Below, one piece after another: positions 24,111 to 36,186 of a DNA stretch of 64,000 nucleotides (its first letter is position 1; each line of letters opens with the position of its first letter). A program made the translations under genes and the position numbers. Location: positions 14,144,032 to 14,208,031 of the forward strand of contig NC_080582.1 in NCBI RefSeq assembly GCF_029962835.1, written 5' to 3'. Source of the stretch: Magnolia sinica (taxonomy: Eukaryota; Streptophyta; Magnoliopsida; Magnoliales; Magnoliaceae). A model generated the notes under the pieces. That model made no database searches, was not told the DNA's origin, and was given only the letters and a program-made list of their open reading frames with translations.

Positions 24111-24628
24111 TCTTTGCTCCTCTGCGTCACGCTCGCCAGAAATCGTCTCCTCAGGCGGCTCACAGTAATGAAAACTCAGAGAATGGAAGAAGTTAAAGTG
24201 TCTCCGAGCGCGAGGGTTTATATAACCCATAAATACTTCTCGCATTTATGGCGAGACATGATGACTGCAGTCGAACCATTACAAGCCGACTTCAGAAGAC
24301 ACGTGGGAGAGCCACTGGCCTAAGCACTGCCGAGTTGTGTGCTCCCAGCATCGAGCGACAAGCTCCGAGCAGTGAAAGCGTCACTTAGTTGTCCTTCTTG
24401 GCTTACGTGGCGACCCCTCATGATTACCTTGACAATACGAAATCCTAACCGTCGCCATGCGTCCGCCTAAGGTGAACCCACAAACGGGAAACCCGAGTAC
24501 GTATCTTCTTGGATATGGGAGTCATGATTGTGGCCGCACGCGTTAGAGGCACGACATTGGAGGCTACTGATTTTTCGCACGTATTTACTCTCTAAGTCCA
24601 TGTTCGAACTCGGAGAGTAGGGGGCTTC

Positions 24629-25276
24629 TGTTATGGGAAGATCAGAAACATCTGAACTCCGAGGCCCGAGGCTATTCCAAGCCGACTTGGGGCGCAAGAT
24701 TAAGCTCGGAGTTAAATGAATACGCAGAGGTCTGACTTCCAACCCGACATTTGTTATACCTTCGCTCCAAGGCTCGAGGATTGGACAGCCAACTCAGGAC
24801 TTGGAGTGATCCGATGCTGAGGCAGTCAGCTCAGAACTTAGGGTGATCCTAGGCTGAGGCGGTCGGTTCGGAATTCAAAGTGGAATCTATTAATGAGGGG
24901 GACCATGAGGTGTCCCACTACTACACGATTAGTGATGATTACTAAACCGCCTACATCCGCACTACCACTGAGCGACTGGGTGGTCGAATTACCCGCGGGA
25001 CGTGGTGAATGGCCCAAGATGTGCCTACTTACGCGAACAAGCCCATCCTAAGCGAGATGGTATAAATAGCATCCTCCGGGAAGGAGACGGGTACACAATA
25101 TCTCGCACCCTCTGTCTACTATTGACTTAGACCCAGATTCTCTAGCCCGACTTAGGCATCGGAGGGTCCCCCGGTTTAGTCAGGGTCTCCTTTGCTCACC
25201 ATTTTTGTGCAGGACCAGCGTTTCAGTAGGGATTCGCAGCATTGAGTGGAGGGTGGACAAGATTTTGACTGCAACA
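24629..25276 (+). repeat. 3' LTR of the Tat element
   Basis: A polypurine-like tract (AGAGTAGGGGGCTTC) is followed by TGTTATGGGAAGATCAG, and the LTR ends GACTGCAACA, giving TGTT...AACA inverted ends and a length of 648 bp. A TATA box (GGTATAAATAGC) lies at about 25059. The 5' LTR is not in this window, so the boundaries rest on the terminal motifs alone. Confidence 0.7.
25059..25070 (+). promoter_or_regulatory. TATA box in Tat LTR
   Basis: GGTATAAATAGC lies about 215 bp before the LTR end, the usual place for the LTR promoter. Activity cannot be judged. Confidence 0.5.
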
Positions 25277-26263
25277 TAAGAAAACCTGTCAGGGCTCCAT
25301 GGCTCAGCATGATATATATGTCTTAAGCCAGAAAAAGAGACAGATTTAATGTTCAAATGGATAACACCACAGGTGAAGATTAAAAGGTTATCACTAAAAA
25401 CTTACTGGGGCACAGAATTTTGGATCAAGTTGATATTTATGTTTTTCCTTCACTCGTGACCTTATGAATAGGTTTGATCGAGGCTCTAAAAAGTTTTCAA
25501 CCGTCGGAATTCAATCCCCACTGCTTTATGTGGTGTGGTCCACTTGAGCTTTCAACCTGGTTCCTTTTAGTGTTCATTTCCTAAACTGAATGGACGACTT
25601 GGATAAAATATACACGTTCTTATGGGTCCAACAGATCCCTATGGCCAGATTCATTTCAACCACTGGAATTTATAAATGACTTAAGGAGTAAACTAGTGCA
25701 GCCACCCTGCTTTTGCGTACACAAGGTACGGTTCTAATAAATGGGTCCTATGATCTAGTAATCTAGACCATAGATCTGTGCTTCTTACCAGGATAGACTC
25801 TTCAAAAGAAGAATGTTTTCCTTTGGATTTTTTGCCCAAATATGGATGGTTAGGAAGAGAAACAAAACACTGGTATCTGGACCTTGAGTTCGTAGAGACT
25901 ATTGGAGCGAATTACAGACCAACGGTCTGGATTACCGAACCATGACCCCCGCTTCTCAAAAGCTTCAAAATCATAAGCAAGGTCCCATTGGACATTTCAA
26001 CATGATGATTGAACCTATCTTGTATCTCTACTCGATCACCATTGTTTCAAGACTCGTTGACTCAAACTGGGTCATTGGGTCTTAAGTCAAAGTCAGGGGT
26101 GACTCAGTAAAGGACCGACTCAACAGCTGAGTGGAACTGGCCCTTTCATGACACACTCACCACTCATCCTAGTTGTGGATTGGCTGGTGTACCACAAATC
26201 ACCGACCTCAATGGTATGTGTACGTGGCCTGCAAAGCCAAACGCCTGAGCTCCTCGAGCCCAT
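25277..26263. other. Intergenic, with a half family-A repeat
   Basis: About 25370-25640 carries the right half of a family-A unit (TTTTGGATCAAGTTGATATT, GTGGTCCACTTGAGCTTTCA, TGAATGGACGACTTGGATAA). The rest shows nothing recognisable. Confidence 0.5.
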
Positions 26264-27700
26264 AAAGAGGAAAGGAAATCAAAGTTACATGGGCCACACA
26301 ATGATGTATTTATCGTATCCACACCGTCCACCCATTTGGTGAGATTATTTCATAGCATGACCTCAAAAATGAGTTATATCCAAAGATCAATGGACCACAC
26401 CACAAATAAAAGTGGGGACAATGATTCACAGGTTAAAGCATTCTTATGGCCCACCATGATGTTTATTTTCCATCCAATTTGTTCACAAGGTAACACAGAT
26501 GTGGATGAAGGGAAAAAAACAAATCTCAAATTGATCCAATACTTCTGTGACCCCATGAAAGTTTCAATGGTAGACGTTCAATCTCTCACTGCCTTCTGTT
26601 GTGTGGTCCACTTGATCTTTGGATCCATCTTGAATCTGGATCCTCTATTTGCCACAAATAGAAAATTCCTGTTTGTTGCAATCTGATTGAGCCACTTCAT
26701 CACACACTACATTTAATGTAGCAATGCTAACAAAGTGAGTGATGCCATGGATGAATCAGGATGCTTAAATTTTCTGTTTGTTTCAAGCAGAGGATCCGAA
26801 TTCATCTATCTTATTTTTAGGCTCAAGCCTTGCAACAATCTCGCCAAATGGATGGATATTCTGGATATAACACATACCTCATGGTCAGGCCCACAGAACT
26901 TGGTGACATCAACACACCACTGAGGTTGGTGGTGTGTGCTACACCAGCCAATCTGCTTCCCTAGATGAGGTAACTTGTTAAGTTGATCGAATCACCCCTG
27001 GTTTCATTGCTGAATCGCAGTGTCAAAAGGGATCTGTTCTAATCAGGTCTGAGTCAACTCGGACAAGTTGCACAGCCCTTTATAATAGACTTAAAACCTT
27101 GATCTACAGTTCCTAACTTTCATGCTATTAAATCAGATGGTTAGGATCTTCAGCTCAATTCGATCTTTGCATCATAACCAGTCACTAATGACTGAGGAAC
27201 AAATGCAGATTTGACATTTCTGTCTCAAATGTTACTTAAAAAGCTCTGGGAATGATGGAACAACAGTAGTTTTCATTGTTATTTCTCAAGCATTTCATTA
27301 CATGAGCTGCACCCATACAAGCACATCTAACAGTAGATTTCCAGCCATACAGTGAATGGCTAAACATAGCAAACTTTACATAATCACCATTGAAATATCT
27401 GCCATCATTCATGTGGATGATCTCAATCATATCACCATTTTGTTACTTCATGGCAATAACAGAAACTCAACAATTGCATGAAGCTCGAGTGTGGTGAGCA
27501 ATGCAAGGCATATATCCATTCTTTCTCAGGGCTGGTTCTGGCAAAGGTGCTAAACCAGCCTGCTCCTATTTTCCTCCCTTGTTTTTCCTAACATAGCCAA
27601 CCTTCTTCATCTTCTTGAGAGACTCGAACAGAGACAACTTTTCGTGGTTGTTAGATGCCTTTTTGAAAGGATTCGTAAGCAGTTGAAACTGTATCCTCCT
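26264..27700. repeat. Segmental duplication, copy 1
   Basis: From AAGGAAATCAAAGTTACAT onward this sequence matches 51886-53700 closely and in the same order. Shared blocks include TTGATCCAATACTTCTGTGA, GGTCTGAGTCAACTCGGACA, ATCAGATGGTTAGGATCTTC, GAGCTGCACCCATACAAGCA and GGATTCGTAAGC.GTTGAAAC. Its left part (26284-26895) is a complete family-A unit. Copy 1 lacks the hAT-type insertion present in copy 2 and shows the empty site GACCCCATGAAAGTTTC at about 26553. Confidence 0.85.
26284..26895. repeat. Family-A inverted-repeat element, inside duplication copy 1
   Basis: The left end reads GGGCCACACAATGATGTATT, then ATCCACACCGTCCACCCATTT. The right end reads AAATGGATGGATATTCTGGA, TATAACACATACCTCATGGT, CAGGCCCA. 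This unit is longer than others of the family (about 610 bp). Confidence 0.6.
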
Positions 27701-27850
27701 TAGCACTACCCTCACTGGCAGTTGTATTCAATTCCATCACCTCTCGTCCTGCCTTCATCTTCACTTTCAACTTCTTGTCGCTGTTAGATGCCTTTGCAAA
27801 AGGATTCGCCAGCTGCTGAAACTAGACCTGACCGCTCGCTTCTGTTGCAT
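27540..27850 (-). pseudogene. C-terminal coding remnant, unrecognised family
   Basis: On the minus strand, broken frames give NPFAKASNSDKKLKVKMKAG and, after a repeat of the same kind, SLFESLKKMKKVGYVRKNKG. The two NPF-KASN blocks suggest a low-complexity, lysine-rich C-terminus of a nuclear protein. A similar but shorter piece is in the second duplication copy (about 53560-53690). I cannot name the family with confidence. Confidence 0.3.
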
Positions 27851-30340
27851 TTCCGATACCAGTTATTTTGTTAGTTTCAATCCAGTTGGGGGACTGCGGA
27901 AGCACACAAAGTTGGATTTAGGATATCAATCCAATGTGACTAAGCAAAAGGGAGAAGAACACAAAGATTTAACATGAAAAAACTTTTGCGGGAAAAAACC
28001 ACGGCACAAAGCAACAGATGATCACTATGAAAGCAATCAATACATTCAATACATTCAAAAGTCAAATTTGTCCTTCACTATATAGTGCATATATTGAAAA
28101 TATATATATATTAAATTATATTTATAATTTTAACAAAATATTTTTTTTGAAGTAAATAAATAAGTGCAGCTGATGTTAGATCAGCACTCATAAGTACATA
28201 ACATCTGGTCAATGTAAAAATGAACGTTTACAGCTGTAAGTGCAATCATAACCCAAGTGTAAAACTAAATATCACAAGAAAACATAAAACTTGTGTACTC
28301 AATCACATCTTACACAACAAGCAAAGCTAATAAGAGAATTTTCAGGTGCGAACTAGGGCTGATTGTTCAAATTATCCTCTGATTCACCCATGATCCTGCA
28401 AAACAAAATCACAACTGAAATGGATAGTTGAGAAAGAAAACCAATCATAAATCCAGCAATTAACAGAATTTTAAAAAAAAAAAAAACTTGGCCCGTTGTT
28501 TATTCTAATCAAAGCCGTATATTTTTTACAAGTGGAAAACACTAAATAAGCCCTGAATAAGTATTGTAGTCTGCTACTGTAGCATTCTATGTAGCAGAGG
28601 GTCAAAGGAGCAGCAGATTTACTAAATTTGTAGAGACAGAATTAGAGACTAGAGAAGATTCGCTCACCAATCAGTGAAACAGAATTTGATGATCACAACC
28701 CTAGCCTTTCTCCATCTACCTCTTACTACAGGGCATTAAAATGGTAATCGACCTAGTTCCTTGACCCTAGGGCATCACTAGAGGCAGCTGCTTGGGCACT
28801 AGATTGCATCTAGGCACAGCTAGGCTGGGGTGCCTACACGTATGTAGATCCAGGAAAGATGTCCAACCTGTAATCTGTACTCTCACCTGATTTTTCCACA
28901 CTCTAATTACAAGTTAAATGGGTGAAATCAGAATTCCCCATTTTTCCCGATTTAAAAATCAAAGGTTAAAATTCATAATTGAACATGCAAAACATACAAA
29001 ATCATGGATTACTAACTTCATTACACAAATTCCAAGCAATATAAATTAGAAAAAACTTATTGATTGAGTTTCTAGGACCACATGCTCTCCGATTTTGATT
29101 TATGCATCCAAATCTCCTTTCCTCTCCAAACAAATGAAAATGATTTGTCAAAATCTCCTTAACAACATAATCCTAGCAAAAAAGTTCAGAAAAAATCTTC
29201 TTCTTCTTTTTCTTTTTTCTTTTTTCTTTTGTGGATTTTTGGTGAACTTTCCAAATTTTTTCACAGTAAGATTGACGTAAGTGCGATATTGCTGATATGT
29301 GTGATGTATGTTGATGATATCAAGAAACTTATAACAACGAATTTTAGAATATCGTAATGCATCGAGATATCATCGATACATTGACCGATACTCTAAGTTC
29401 CCCAACTACAACCCAATTTTGTATCGGCACTGTGTGACATCAATATTATTAACCAATATATAGTCCATTCTGGGAATGTTGCAATCACTGGATATGAGAA
29501 CATCAAATAGCCGGCCATGTAAAGGCTACTCATAGAGTACGATTTCATTCTCCTCTTGCTACACATGCGAATGTGACACATGTGGAAGGTCGGAGCCATT
29601 CATTAGGTGATCCCACTGTATCCAATAAGTCAGGCCAGTCTGGTCATTAGGTGTTCTACACACCTACACATAAGTTGACTACGGACTGTTGGTCCATCCT
29701 AGTTGTGGGAGAGGTGAGGAGAAAGCTGTAATAAGTATCTTTATGGTGGGAAGGGACAATGGCTTACCCCATAGTTTTTTTTTTTGTTTTTTTTTTTTTT
29801 GGAAAGATGGGTTACCCAGCAGTTTCACCATAAATTACCTAAATACCCTTTCAATTGCATGGTTTAACTATTCTAACTACAATAACTTATTTTGCCCCTC
29901 CCAATTCTTGTTATGTGTAGACAGTAGAGATGCAATGTAGCAAGACACACAATGGTAACCCAAAGGAATAGGATAACAAATCCTACTCTCCCCACACAAG
30001 CCAATGTGAAACGTGTGCAAGATCTGAGCCATTTATCAGGTGAGCCCAGTATGTACTAGGCTGGTCTGGTCAGCATGGGGAACACCCATTTGTCAAACAT
30101 GGTTGGGTCCATCCTGATTAGCCATCCATTTCTTTGGGTGACCACCTGATGACAGAACCCACCAGATGAATGGTATGGACGTCAGACATTCCAGTACTGG
30201 AACATATGCAGTGTGGAATCCAAATCCTACTCCAGGGGGTAGACATCACATTCCTTCACTATAATGGAGATGAAATAATAATGTGCAGCTAGAATCAGTC
30301 ATGGTTTACTCCATAATGAACTGATGAACAAGTAAAGGCC
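27851..30340. other. Intergenic, no gene supported
   Basis: AT-rich sequence. A possible short terminal exon lies on the minus strand at 28346-28396 (acceptor TTGTTTTGCAG, then IMGESEDNLNNQP and a stop), but it is too short to trust. Poly-T runs lie near 29205-29235 and 29777-29803. A second repeat type, with GTGAAACGTGTGCAAGATCT and GAGCCATT-ATCAGGTGA, occurs at about 29565-29690 and 29990-30200, with relatives near 30735-30900 and 54700-54800. Confidence 0.45.
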
Positions 30341-30372
30341 ATGCCTACTCTAGTATTTCATTTAACCACTCT

Positions 30373-30700
30373 GCTGAAATCGGAAGCATTGGGGCAGTAA
30401 CAAGCTTGATCGCATCCCTCGGCCACTTGTGATGGTAGTCCGGCAAGTTCCATAGCCCTTTATCACCTGAAATAACAACTCATCCAGTCAAGAACAGCTT
30501 TCGTATCATGAGCCCAGAAAGATGTTTATTTTTCCATTGTGAAATCTTTAATCTTTAAATTCTTACCGTTGCAGCAGCTGGGATAAGCCTTAAGATGTAT
30601 CTGTCAAGCGCTGCTTCCATGTTGAAAGCCTTATCATCTAGTACGCGGTGTCTACTTCTGTCTTCGATCTTTCTCTGAGTCTGCGAGGTGGTTTGAATAC
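30373..30700 (-). other. Two possible exons of an unrecognised gene
   Basis: On the minus strand, about 30695-30568 reads RKIEDRSRHRVLDDKAFNME then AALDRYILRLIPAAAT, followed by a splice donor (G|GTAAGA). About 30466-30350 follows an acceptor (ATTTCAG) and reads GDKGLWNLPDYHHKWPRDAI then KLVTAPMLPISAEWLNEILE and a TAG stop. The amino-acid composition and splice sites look coding. However, the phases of the two pieces do not join cleanly, and I do not recognise either. They may be remnants of one gene, or of two. Confidence 0.35.
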
Positions 30701-31364
30701 CCAACAGATTAATAACCTAGCTGGAGCTTTGCTCCATGCACACACCACACATGACACATGTATATAACTCCAAGCCACTCATCAGGTAGACCCTGCAGTG
30801 AATGCACCCATGTGAACAGCATATGCACATTGAATGTAGACCATCTGTTATACATTCTGTAACTGACTGTAATTTGTTCACGTCGCCCACCTGATGAGTT
30901 GACCAGCCTATCATTGAGACTAGGCATGCCATCCTAACGAATGGCTTGAATCTCATGCAGTTGTGACATGTCAGCATGTGCACCAATTTCTTTGGAGTCT
31001 GCAGATGCATATCAACTGCTAGCATTACACATCTAGTAAAGAAGCAGACAATGAACCTGTGAGAGATGTAGGTAGTTCATCATAAACTCATTTTCGGGAG
31101 TGTCAGCTCCTAAATCAGAAGATGCAAGAGGAAATGAAAAGCTAAGTAGCTTAAAAACTGGCTTTGGGATTACCCGTAAAAATAAATAAATCAATAATAA
31201 AATATTTCCATGGTTTTAATGGATGATAAATGAAGCAGAATCAAAGGGGGAGAGAGTCTAAAATACAAGTGGGTACGAGTCAGGGGATTTACATACGATC
31301 CAATAGTTCTCTTCTTCTGACTTCCAAAAATGCAGCATTTCCCACGTACAGAGTTAGACAGATC

Positions 31365-32480
31365 ATGAACATGTATGGTTATTCTAACTGCTTGTTGCAG
31401 CACAAGTTTGCCCAAATCCAAACAACACCATAGACTGTAATAAATCACAATGGGAATAGCATCCTGATCGCCCATTTCATATAAGTGGGACCAATATTTC
31501 ATTGATCTAGACCATCGATGTTATTCAATGCAGAGTGCAATATTACAATTCCAAACATTAACTCATGATTTTGATGACAACAAGCACAATAACATCTGTT
31601 TAAAAGCCTCTGAAATTCATTTATCCCCAATATGCGACTAAAAGCGTTTTATGAAATGATGGCAGATTCAGATTTGAAGGTACTAGCCCTTTATTTGGAT
31701 GATGCTATTCCATACCTTTTATTTTGGAAATCATTAGTCACTCATCAAGTACAGGTTGTTGGGTACAGAGGGAGATATTGGTTCATGGGGCCATGAATAA
31801 GCTCAGTAAGCAATCCACTACATAAGAGAACAAGGATAGCTGGTTATCACCTAATAATTTTGTTGCCTGTTGTATTTTCATTTGTTTATGGCCATTGACT
31901 TGAACTCCTGACTTGGAGCCCATAGCCTTATGGGTCATAAGAACCTGCTTGGATCCATTAAATAGATGGAATGCCCTTGGTTACATCCCCTGCCCCCTGC
32001 ATCTTTTTTGGTGGATGGGTAGAAACGGCACATTATTTGAGTTTCCTGCTTGCATGGCTGTAGTAACAATCAAATTCAAGTTGCAGTTGGGCAAATTTCT
32101 GGGCTTTTCAAATGAGGGGAGATTCCTTGGAGCATATCCTCTTCAATTCTACTATGAAAAAGAGGACGAATTAGGGCCAACAAGGAACACTAGAAAGGAA
32201 GATAAAAGGCCGGTGATAAGGCAAAAATTGGGAATTGGACAATGCATGCATAGGCTTCAGGTTGTGCAATCAGGATGGGTATCTGATGATTAAAACGATA
32301 TCCTAGAATGCGAGGGGCATGGGGAATGCACCAACGATTTTGTACCTGTGTCGTTTGGTGAGAAATCGTAAGGCTTGTATTCTTATGCTTCAAGAGCCTA
32401 TGGTTAACTTCTCTAAGTTACCTCAAGTAGCAAAGGAATTGGGATTTGAGTATTGAGTAAATGAAACTGCATCTCAGGTG
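31365..32480. repeat. RPN1-region duplication, copy 1
   Basis: This stretch matches 37318-38990 in order: TTATTCTAAC.GCTTGTTGCA, CTAGACCATCGATGTTATT, the RPN1 exon pieces, then intron-like sequence with CTGGTTATCACCTAATAATTT and GGGTCATAAGAACCTGCTTG. Copy 1 has lost about 210 bp before the exon, and has lost the second exon. Confidence 0.8.
31575..31800 (+). pseudogene. RPN1: RPN1 (26S proteasome subunit) fragment, copy 1
   Basis: RPN1 (PSMD2) is a base subunit of the 19S proteasome lid/base that binds ubiquitin receptors. The first exon piece (about 31575-31679) reads TSTITSV, a stop (TAA, 31601-31603), then KPLKFIYPQYAT and, after a one-base shift, KAFYEMMADSDLK. These match the conserved PKPLKFLRPHYGTLKAFYET block of plant RPN1. 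An intron donor follows at 31680. The next exon (ADILSVLALTMSAEGER in intact genes) is deleted. The piece at about 31745-31800 gives YRLLGTEGDIGSWGHE-like sequence ending in TAA. It is a dead, unprocessed gene fragment. Confidence 0.75.
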
Positions 32481-34571
32481 ACATAGGAGCCTCTGACTAA
32501 AGTTTCACGAGTAAGTCACAAGCCAAAGGCAATGATAGAGTGGTAACTAAATCATGACTGTGATTTTGATAGACACAGGTTTCTGGATGTATACCATCAA
32601 ATTTTGTCTGATGATGAGAACATACAACATGGGTTGTTTGAATGGACGGAAATCATCGCTCACAAATAACAAAGGATTCCAGGGTTTGGCTGCTTACAGG
32701 CATGTTTGGGTATGAAGAAAATCATGGCTGACATGGGTTTTCTGTAAAAATTGAATACTGAGGCTTCCAACTCAAGCTCTTCCAACTCAAGCATGGGATT
32801 AGAGCTTGCACAGACAAAGGAATCCGCCTAAAAGGGATCTCTCCTCCAAATTCCCTCTAAATGCTATACTACCAAAAAATGCAACCCAACAGTACATGGC
32901 TCTAGTTTTGGAAGAGAGCATGTTCACATAGAACCCACTTTAAGAGAGCATGCTTATATTTTAGAACCAGCTTAGTATATGGTTTGCATCTTGTGCACAT
33001 GAGTCTGGCACATTGGTACATGTTCCATCGCTCGTGTCTTCAATTACATTTTTCCACCCATAAGAAAGCAATTGAAACTAGAATTTTGATCGAATGAGCC
33101 TCTAAATATCATTCATGTTCCATTCACTTTATATTCAAACTATGTGCGCGTGTATATTCAATTGTACAGACTTGTTTCTAATCAGGAATTTTGGGGTTTG
33201 AAAACTTATCAAAGTTTAGATCTTACAAGGGGTAAAAAACAGAGGATTTCATTGAATAAAGAAAACTGCTTTGTAAGAAAGTGGGTTCCTAATCTCGAAC
33301 AAGTGATTCTTCAAACCAATGAAGATTAGAAGTATGATTCTCGTCTTTTATTCTTCCTAAGGAATTTATAACATTTTTACAGTGTGATTAACAAGAGATT
33401 TAAAAGACAAGGTGAGTGGTCATGATTTGAAGAATTCGCGATTTGTGGTCTGTCAAAGATTGTCAATCAAGTAGAAGTATCGCAATTTTTTCTCCTTCTT
33501 TTCTTCTTCCTCCTCTTTTTTTTTTTGTTTGTTTGAAAGGGAATGTTTATTGCCCTCTAATTGATGTGTTAGCAAGCAGAAGGGGAGATTGCACAATCCC
33601 ATGTTCTTGGCGGTTGCAACCATTGGAAACCAACCTCTAAATAGCAATCACGGGGTCAAGCAGCACAATCAGACCGTGCTGGCCCAACCTGGGTTGAATG
33701 ACAAGGCTGGTCTCTGGAGCTCTGGTTGCATGACCAGAGCTGGTCACTCGGGTTCTGTCCGTGTGACCAAAGTTTTTCTGCATGGCCCTAGTTGTCCGAC
33801 CAAAACTAGTGGCATAGATTTAGTTTTGTGGCTGGGCCAGTTGCTTGCCAGATTTTGAGCCATTTTAGTGGTCAATGTATGGTGACATTTGGATGACCTT
33901 TTCTTCGTTCCTTGGGCTATGTATGATATCCAAGAGTAGATGGAGACTTCTATCCATGGATCTAAGATCAGAGATATGACTTGATTGTCTGAAACTTGTG
34001 TCTGCTCACCTGTGGCTTGATCTACTACTCATGAGACTGGCTAACCATAGAAATCTTCATGAAGTTTTTGCTCTTGTAGTGATATGGTCAAGATACATGT
34101 CAACCATTCAATTAACCATTAAAGGGGTAAAAAACTTGGGGTGGTCTTTTACATAATGTACATATGTATGAATGTGTTCATGTTACGTGTATATTTCAAC
34201 TGAGATTTGTAATTAATTCAGATATCAAAGATCAAAACAGAGTTATGGCACAAAACAACATATGAACAACGCGAAAAGCTAAAGTTGATAACACCAGGCT
34301 TTTATATATATATATATATAATGCTATTTATTGGAAATTTACAAAAAAAACAAAACCAGATTACATATATCTGTAAGAACCCCATCTTTAGCCTTTGCCC
34401 ATGGTAACTAGCAGGCATTCTAAGAACTTGTAGCCATTATGAGGAATGCAGTGTCAAGCAAGTCATTTCGAGAAAATGGTCATTGTTTAAGGAACAATTC
34501 ACTGGCATTTCAAAGCTTGTAAGGGATTAATATAGATGTATTTTAGAACATCTGAATTGGTTTGAATCTCT

Positions 34572-34576
<5 letters not shown>
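32481..34576. other. Intergenic, no gene supported
   Basis: No recognisable coding frame. Poly-pyrimidine runs lie near 33480-33535, a TA run at 34305-34320, and LTR-like GC-richer sequence with repeated GACCAGAGCTGG/GACCAAA phrases at about 33650-33860. Confidence 0.4.

Positions 34577-34618
<42 letters not shown>
34577..34618. repeat. (GA)n microsatellite
   Basis: A nearly perfect GA dinucleotide run of about 42 bp. Confidence 0.9.
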
Positions 34619-34621
<3 letters not shown>

Positions 34622-34684
34622 TGAGCAGTTGGAATTACTCAGAACACCTTCAACCTTTGTTTAGTGCAAATGTTTTCACTATAA

Positions 34685-35010
34685 TTATAGTGCAAATGAG
34701 TTGTTTGAGTCTCACCATGATGTGTTAATGACATTCACTATATCCATCACGTATGCTCTCTCTTGTTTGGCCATGGGCCCAAAAACCAGGCCAATCCATG
34801 ACTCGGGCCACACGAGCAAGAATGATTGGGAGGAGGGTGTGCACTCTCAAGCGTTCCCTATGGTGTAGCCCACCTAAGTCATGGATTGACATGATTTTGG
34901 GCCCCTGGCCAAACATGGGAGGGTGTTCATGATGGCCGAAGTGGATGTCATCAACACATCATTGTGAGGCTCAAGAGGTTGTTTTCACCACAATTGTGTT
35001 GCATTTAACA
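34685..35010. mobile_element. Long-TIR MITE-like element
   Basis: The two ends are inverted copies over about 60 bp. The left end holds TTGTTTGAGTCTCACCATGA, TGTGTTAATGACAT. The right end, inverted, holds CTCTTGAGCCTCACAATGAT, GTGTTGATGACAT. The centre contains a second inverted pair: TTGGCCATGGGCCCAAAAA and, inverted, TTTGGCCAGGGGCCCAAAA. Together the element can fold into one long hairpin. No coding frame is present, and target duplications were not resolved. Confidence 0.6.
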
Positions 35011-35335
35011 CATACATACCTAGTAACTTGGTGGATCACAACCGGACAGTTGGATTAACCACGATTGAGCAGAAAAACCAAAACTTCTAGAAGAGGTAAA
35101 TGAAGAAGTAGATATTGCGCTAACACTTATATGTATAGGAAATTAAATAATCAAAGTCCTTATTAGTGGATGGAAGTGTCAAAAAATATTCTAACCTAAT
35201 CCAAACAGTGAAGATACCAGTGCTCGTTTATTGTGGGTGTGTACTGCTAAGAAGAAAGTGACGGCAGCATTTAAGTATGTGGACACAGACTCGTTGGAAG
35301 AAGATGCCCGAAAAATTGGATAAATTCATCAGTAC

Positions 35336-35460
35336 CACAGTAGACTTTTTATAATAAGAAGATAATCGTAAAAGGAAAAGGTCAAATTCTAACCAATGAA
35401 ACTTTTTATAATAAAAAGATAATCGTAAAACGAAAGGTAAAATTCTAACCAATGAAACAT
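35336..35460. repeat. Two-copy tandem repeat, ~60 bp
   Basis: CTTTTTATAATAAGAAGATA and ATCGTAAAAGGAAAA..TCAAATTCTAACCAATGAAA appear twice in a row with few differences. Confidence 0.75.
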
Positions 35461-36186
35461 GCATGCCACACACTTGTAGATCTTGTAGATAAGCATAGAA
35501 TGTTGTAGTCGAATGTTAAGTCCTCAGTCAAGAACCTTGGGTACTCTTACCAGTCAGTGGTCATGCACCAGGTGAATGGCCCACTCCAATTAAACTAGGA
35601 CAAACATTCTCGAAACTTTCATTTCCTTACCAGATCTCAACTATTTTGGTATTCTTTCATACAAAATTAAAAGGAATCATGGGGCCTGTTTGGATTTGGG
35701 CAAGCTCTGTATGATCAGCAATCCACAGCATGTTGTCAAGGCTAGTAGGGTCATGGACAGGTTGTTACTACCAGGCCTAAAGGTTACAAGACAGAAGCAA
35801 TGAATCAAATGGTTGCAGACCCTAATAGCAATAAGTTTCCATGATCTATACTTGTTTAGATGAGGGAATTCTCTAACCCAATAGCACTGGACTTGCTTAA
35901 TGCACTAGCTTTGAGTTCTGACTTAGAAGCTCTATGAAGTTCATACCAAAAGACAGATCATCACTCTCACTATGGTTGAAGTTATTCACCTTATATAAAC
36001 AAGTTAAGTGTACAAATAGACTTGCTTACCATAACCAGATTTGGATGGGGTCTTGCTCGACAGGGGAATTCGGATGGACAGAGTTTTATATTCAATAAGG
36101 AGTAGTTTCATCCCTTTTTTGTCAAACTTGATTGGTTGGTGGCATGTTTTCCATGTGCACATGTGCCACATTTTTTAGTGCTCAAA
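35461..36186. other. Intergenic, nothing recognised
   Basis: No supported frame or repeat was seen, up to the left target duplication of the LINE at 36187. Confidence 0.4.

Larger units (their letters stand above)
19018..25276 (+). mobile_element. Tat-lineage Ty3/gypsy retrotransposon, 5'-truncated
   Basis: Order on the plus strand: reverse transcriptase (19018-19805), RNase H (19806-20210), a second archaeal-type RNase H (about 20325-20640), integrase (about 20880-22078), a non-coding stretch, an antisense ORF region (22670-24110) and a 3' LTR (24629-25276). The second RNase H after the first is the mark of the Tat group (Retand/Ogre/Grande relatives). 5' LTR, gag, protease and the start of RT are absent; the left edge is the CACTA end. 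Several in-frame stops show that it is dead. GC content is clearly higher than in the flanks. Confidence 0.88.

Noticed and set aside
23471-24323. Plus-strand frames of 110 and 122 aa
   Set aside because: They lie opposite the antisense coiled-coil ORF of the Tat element and show no family features.
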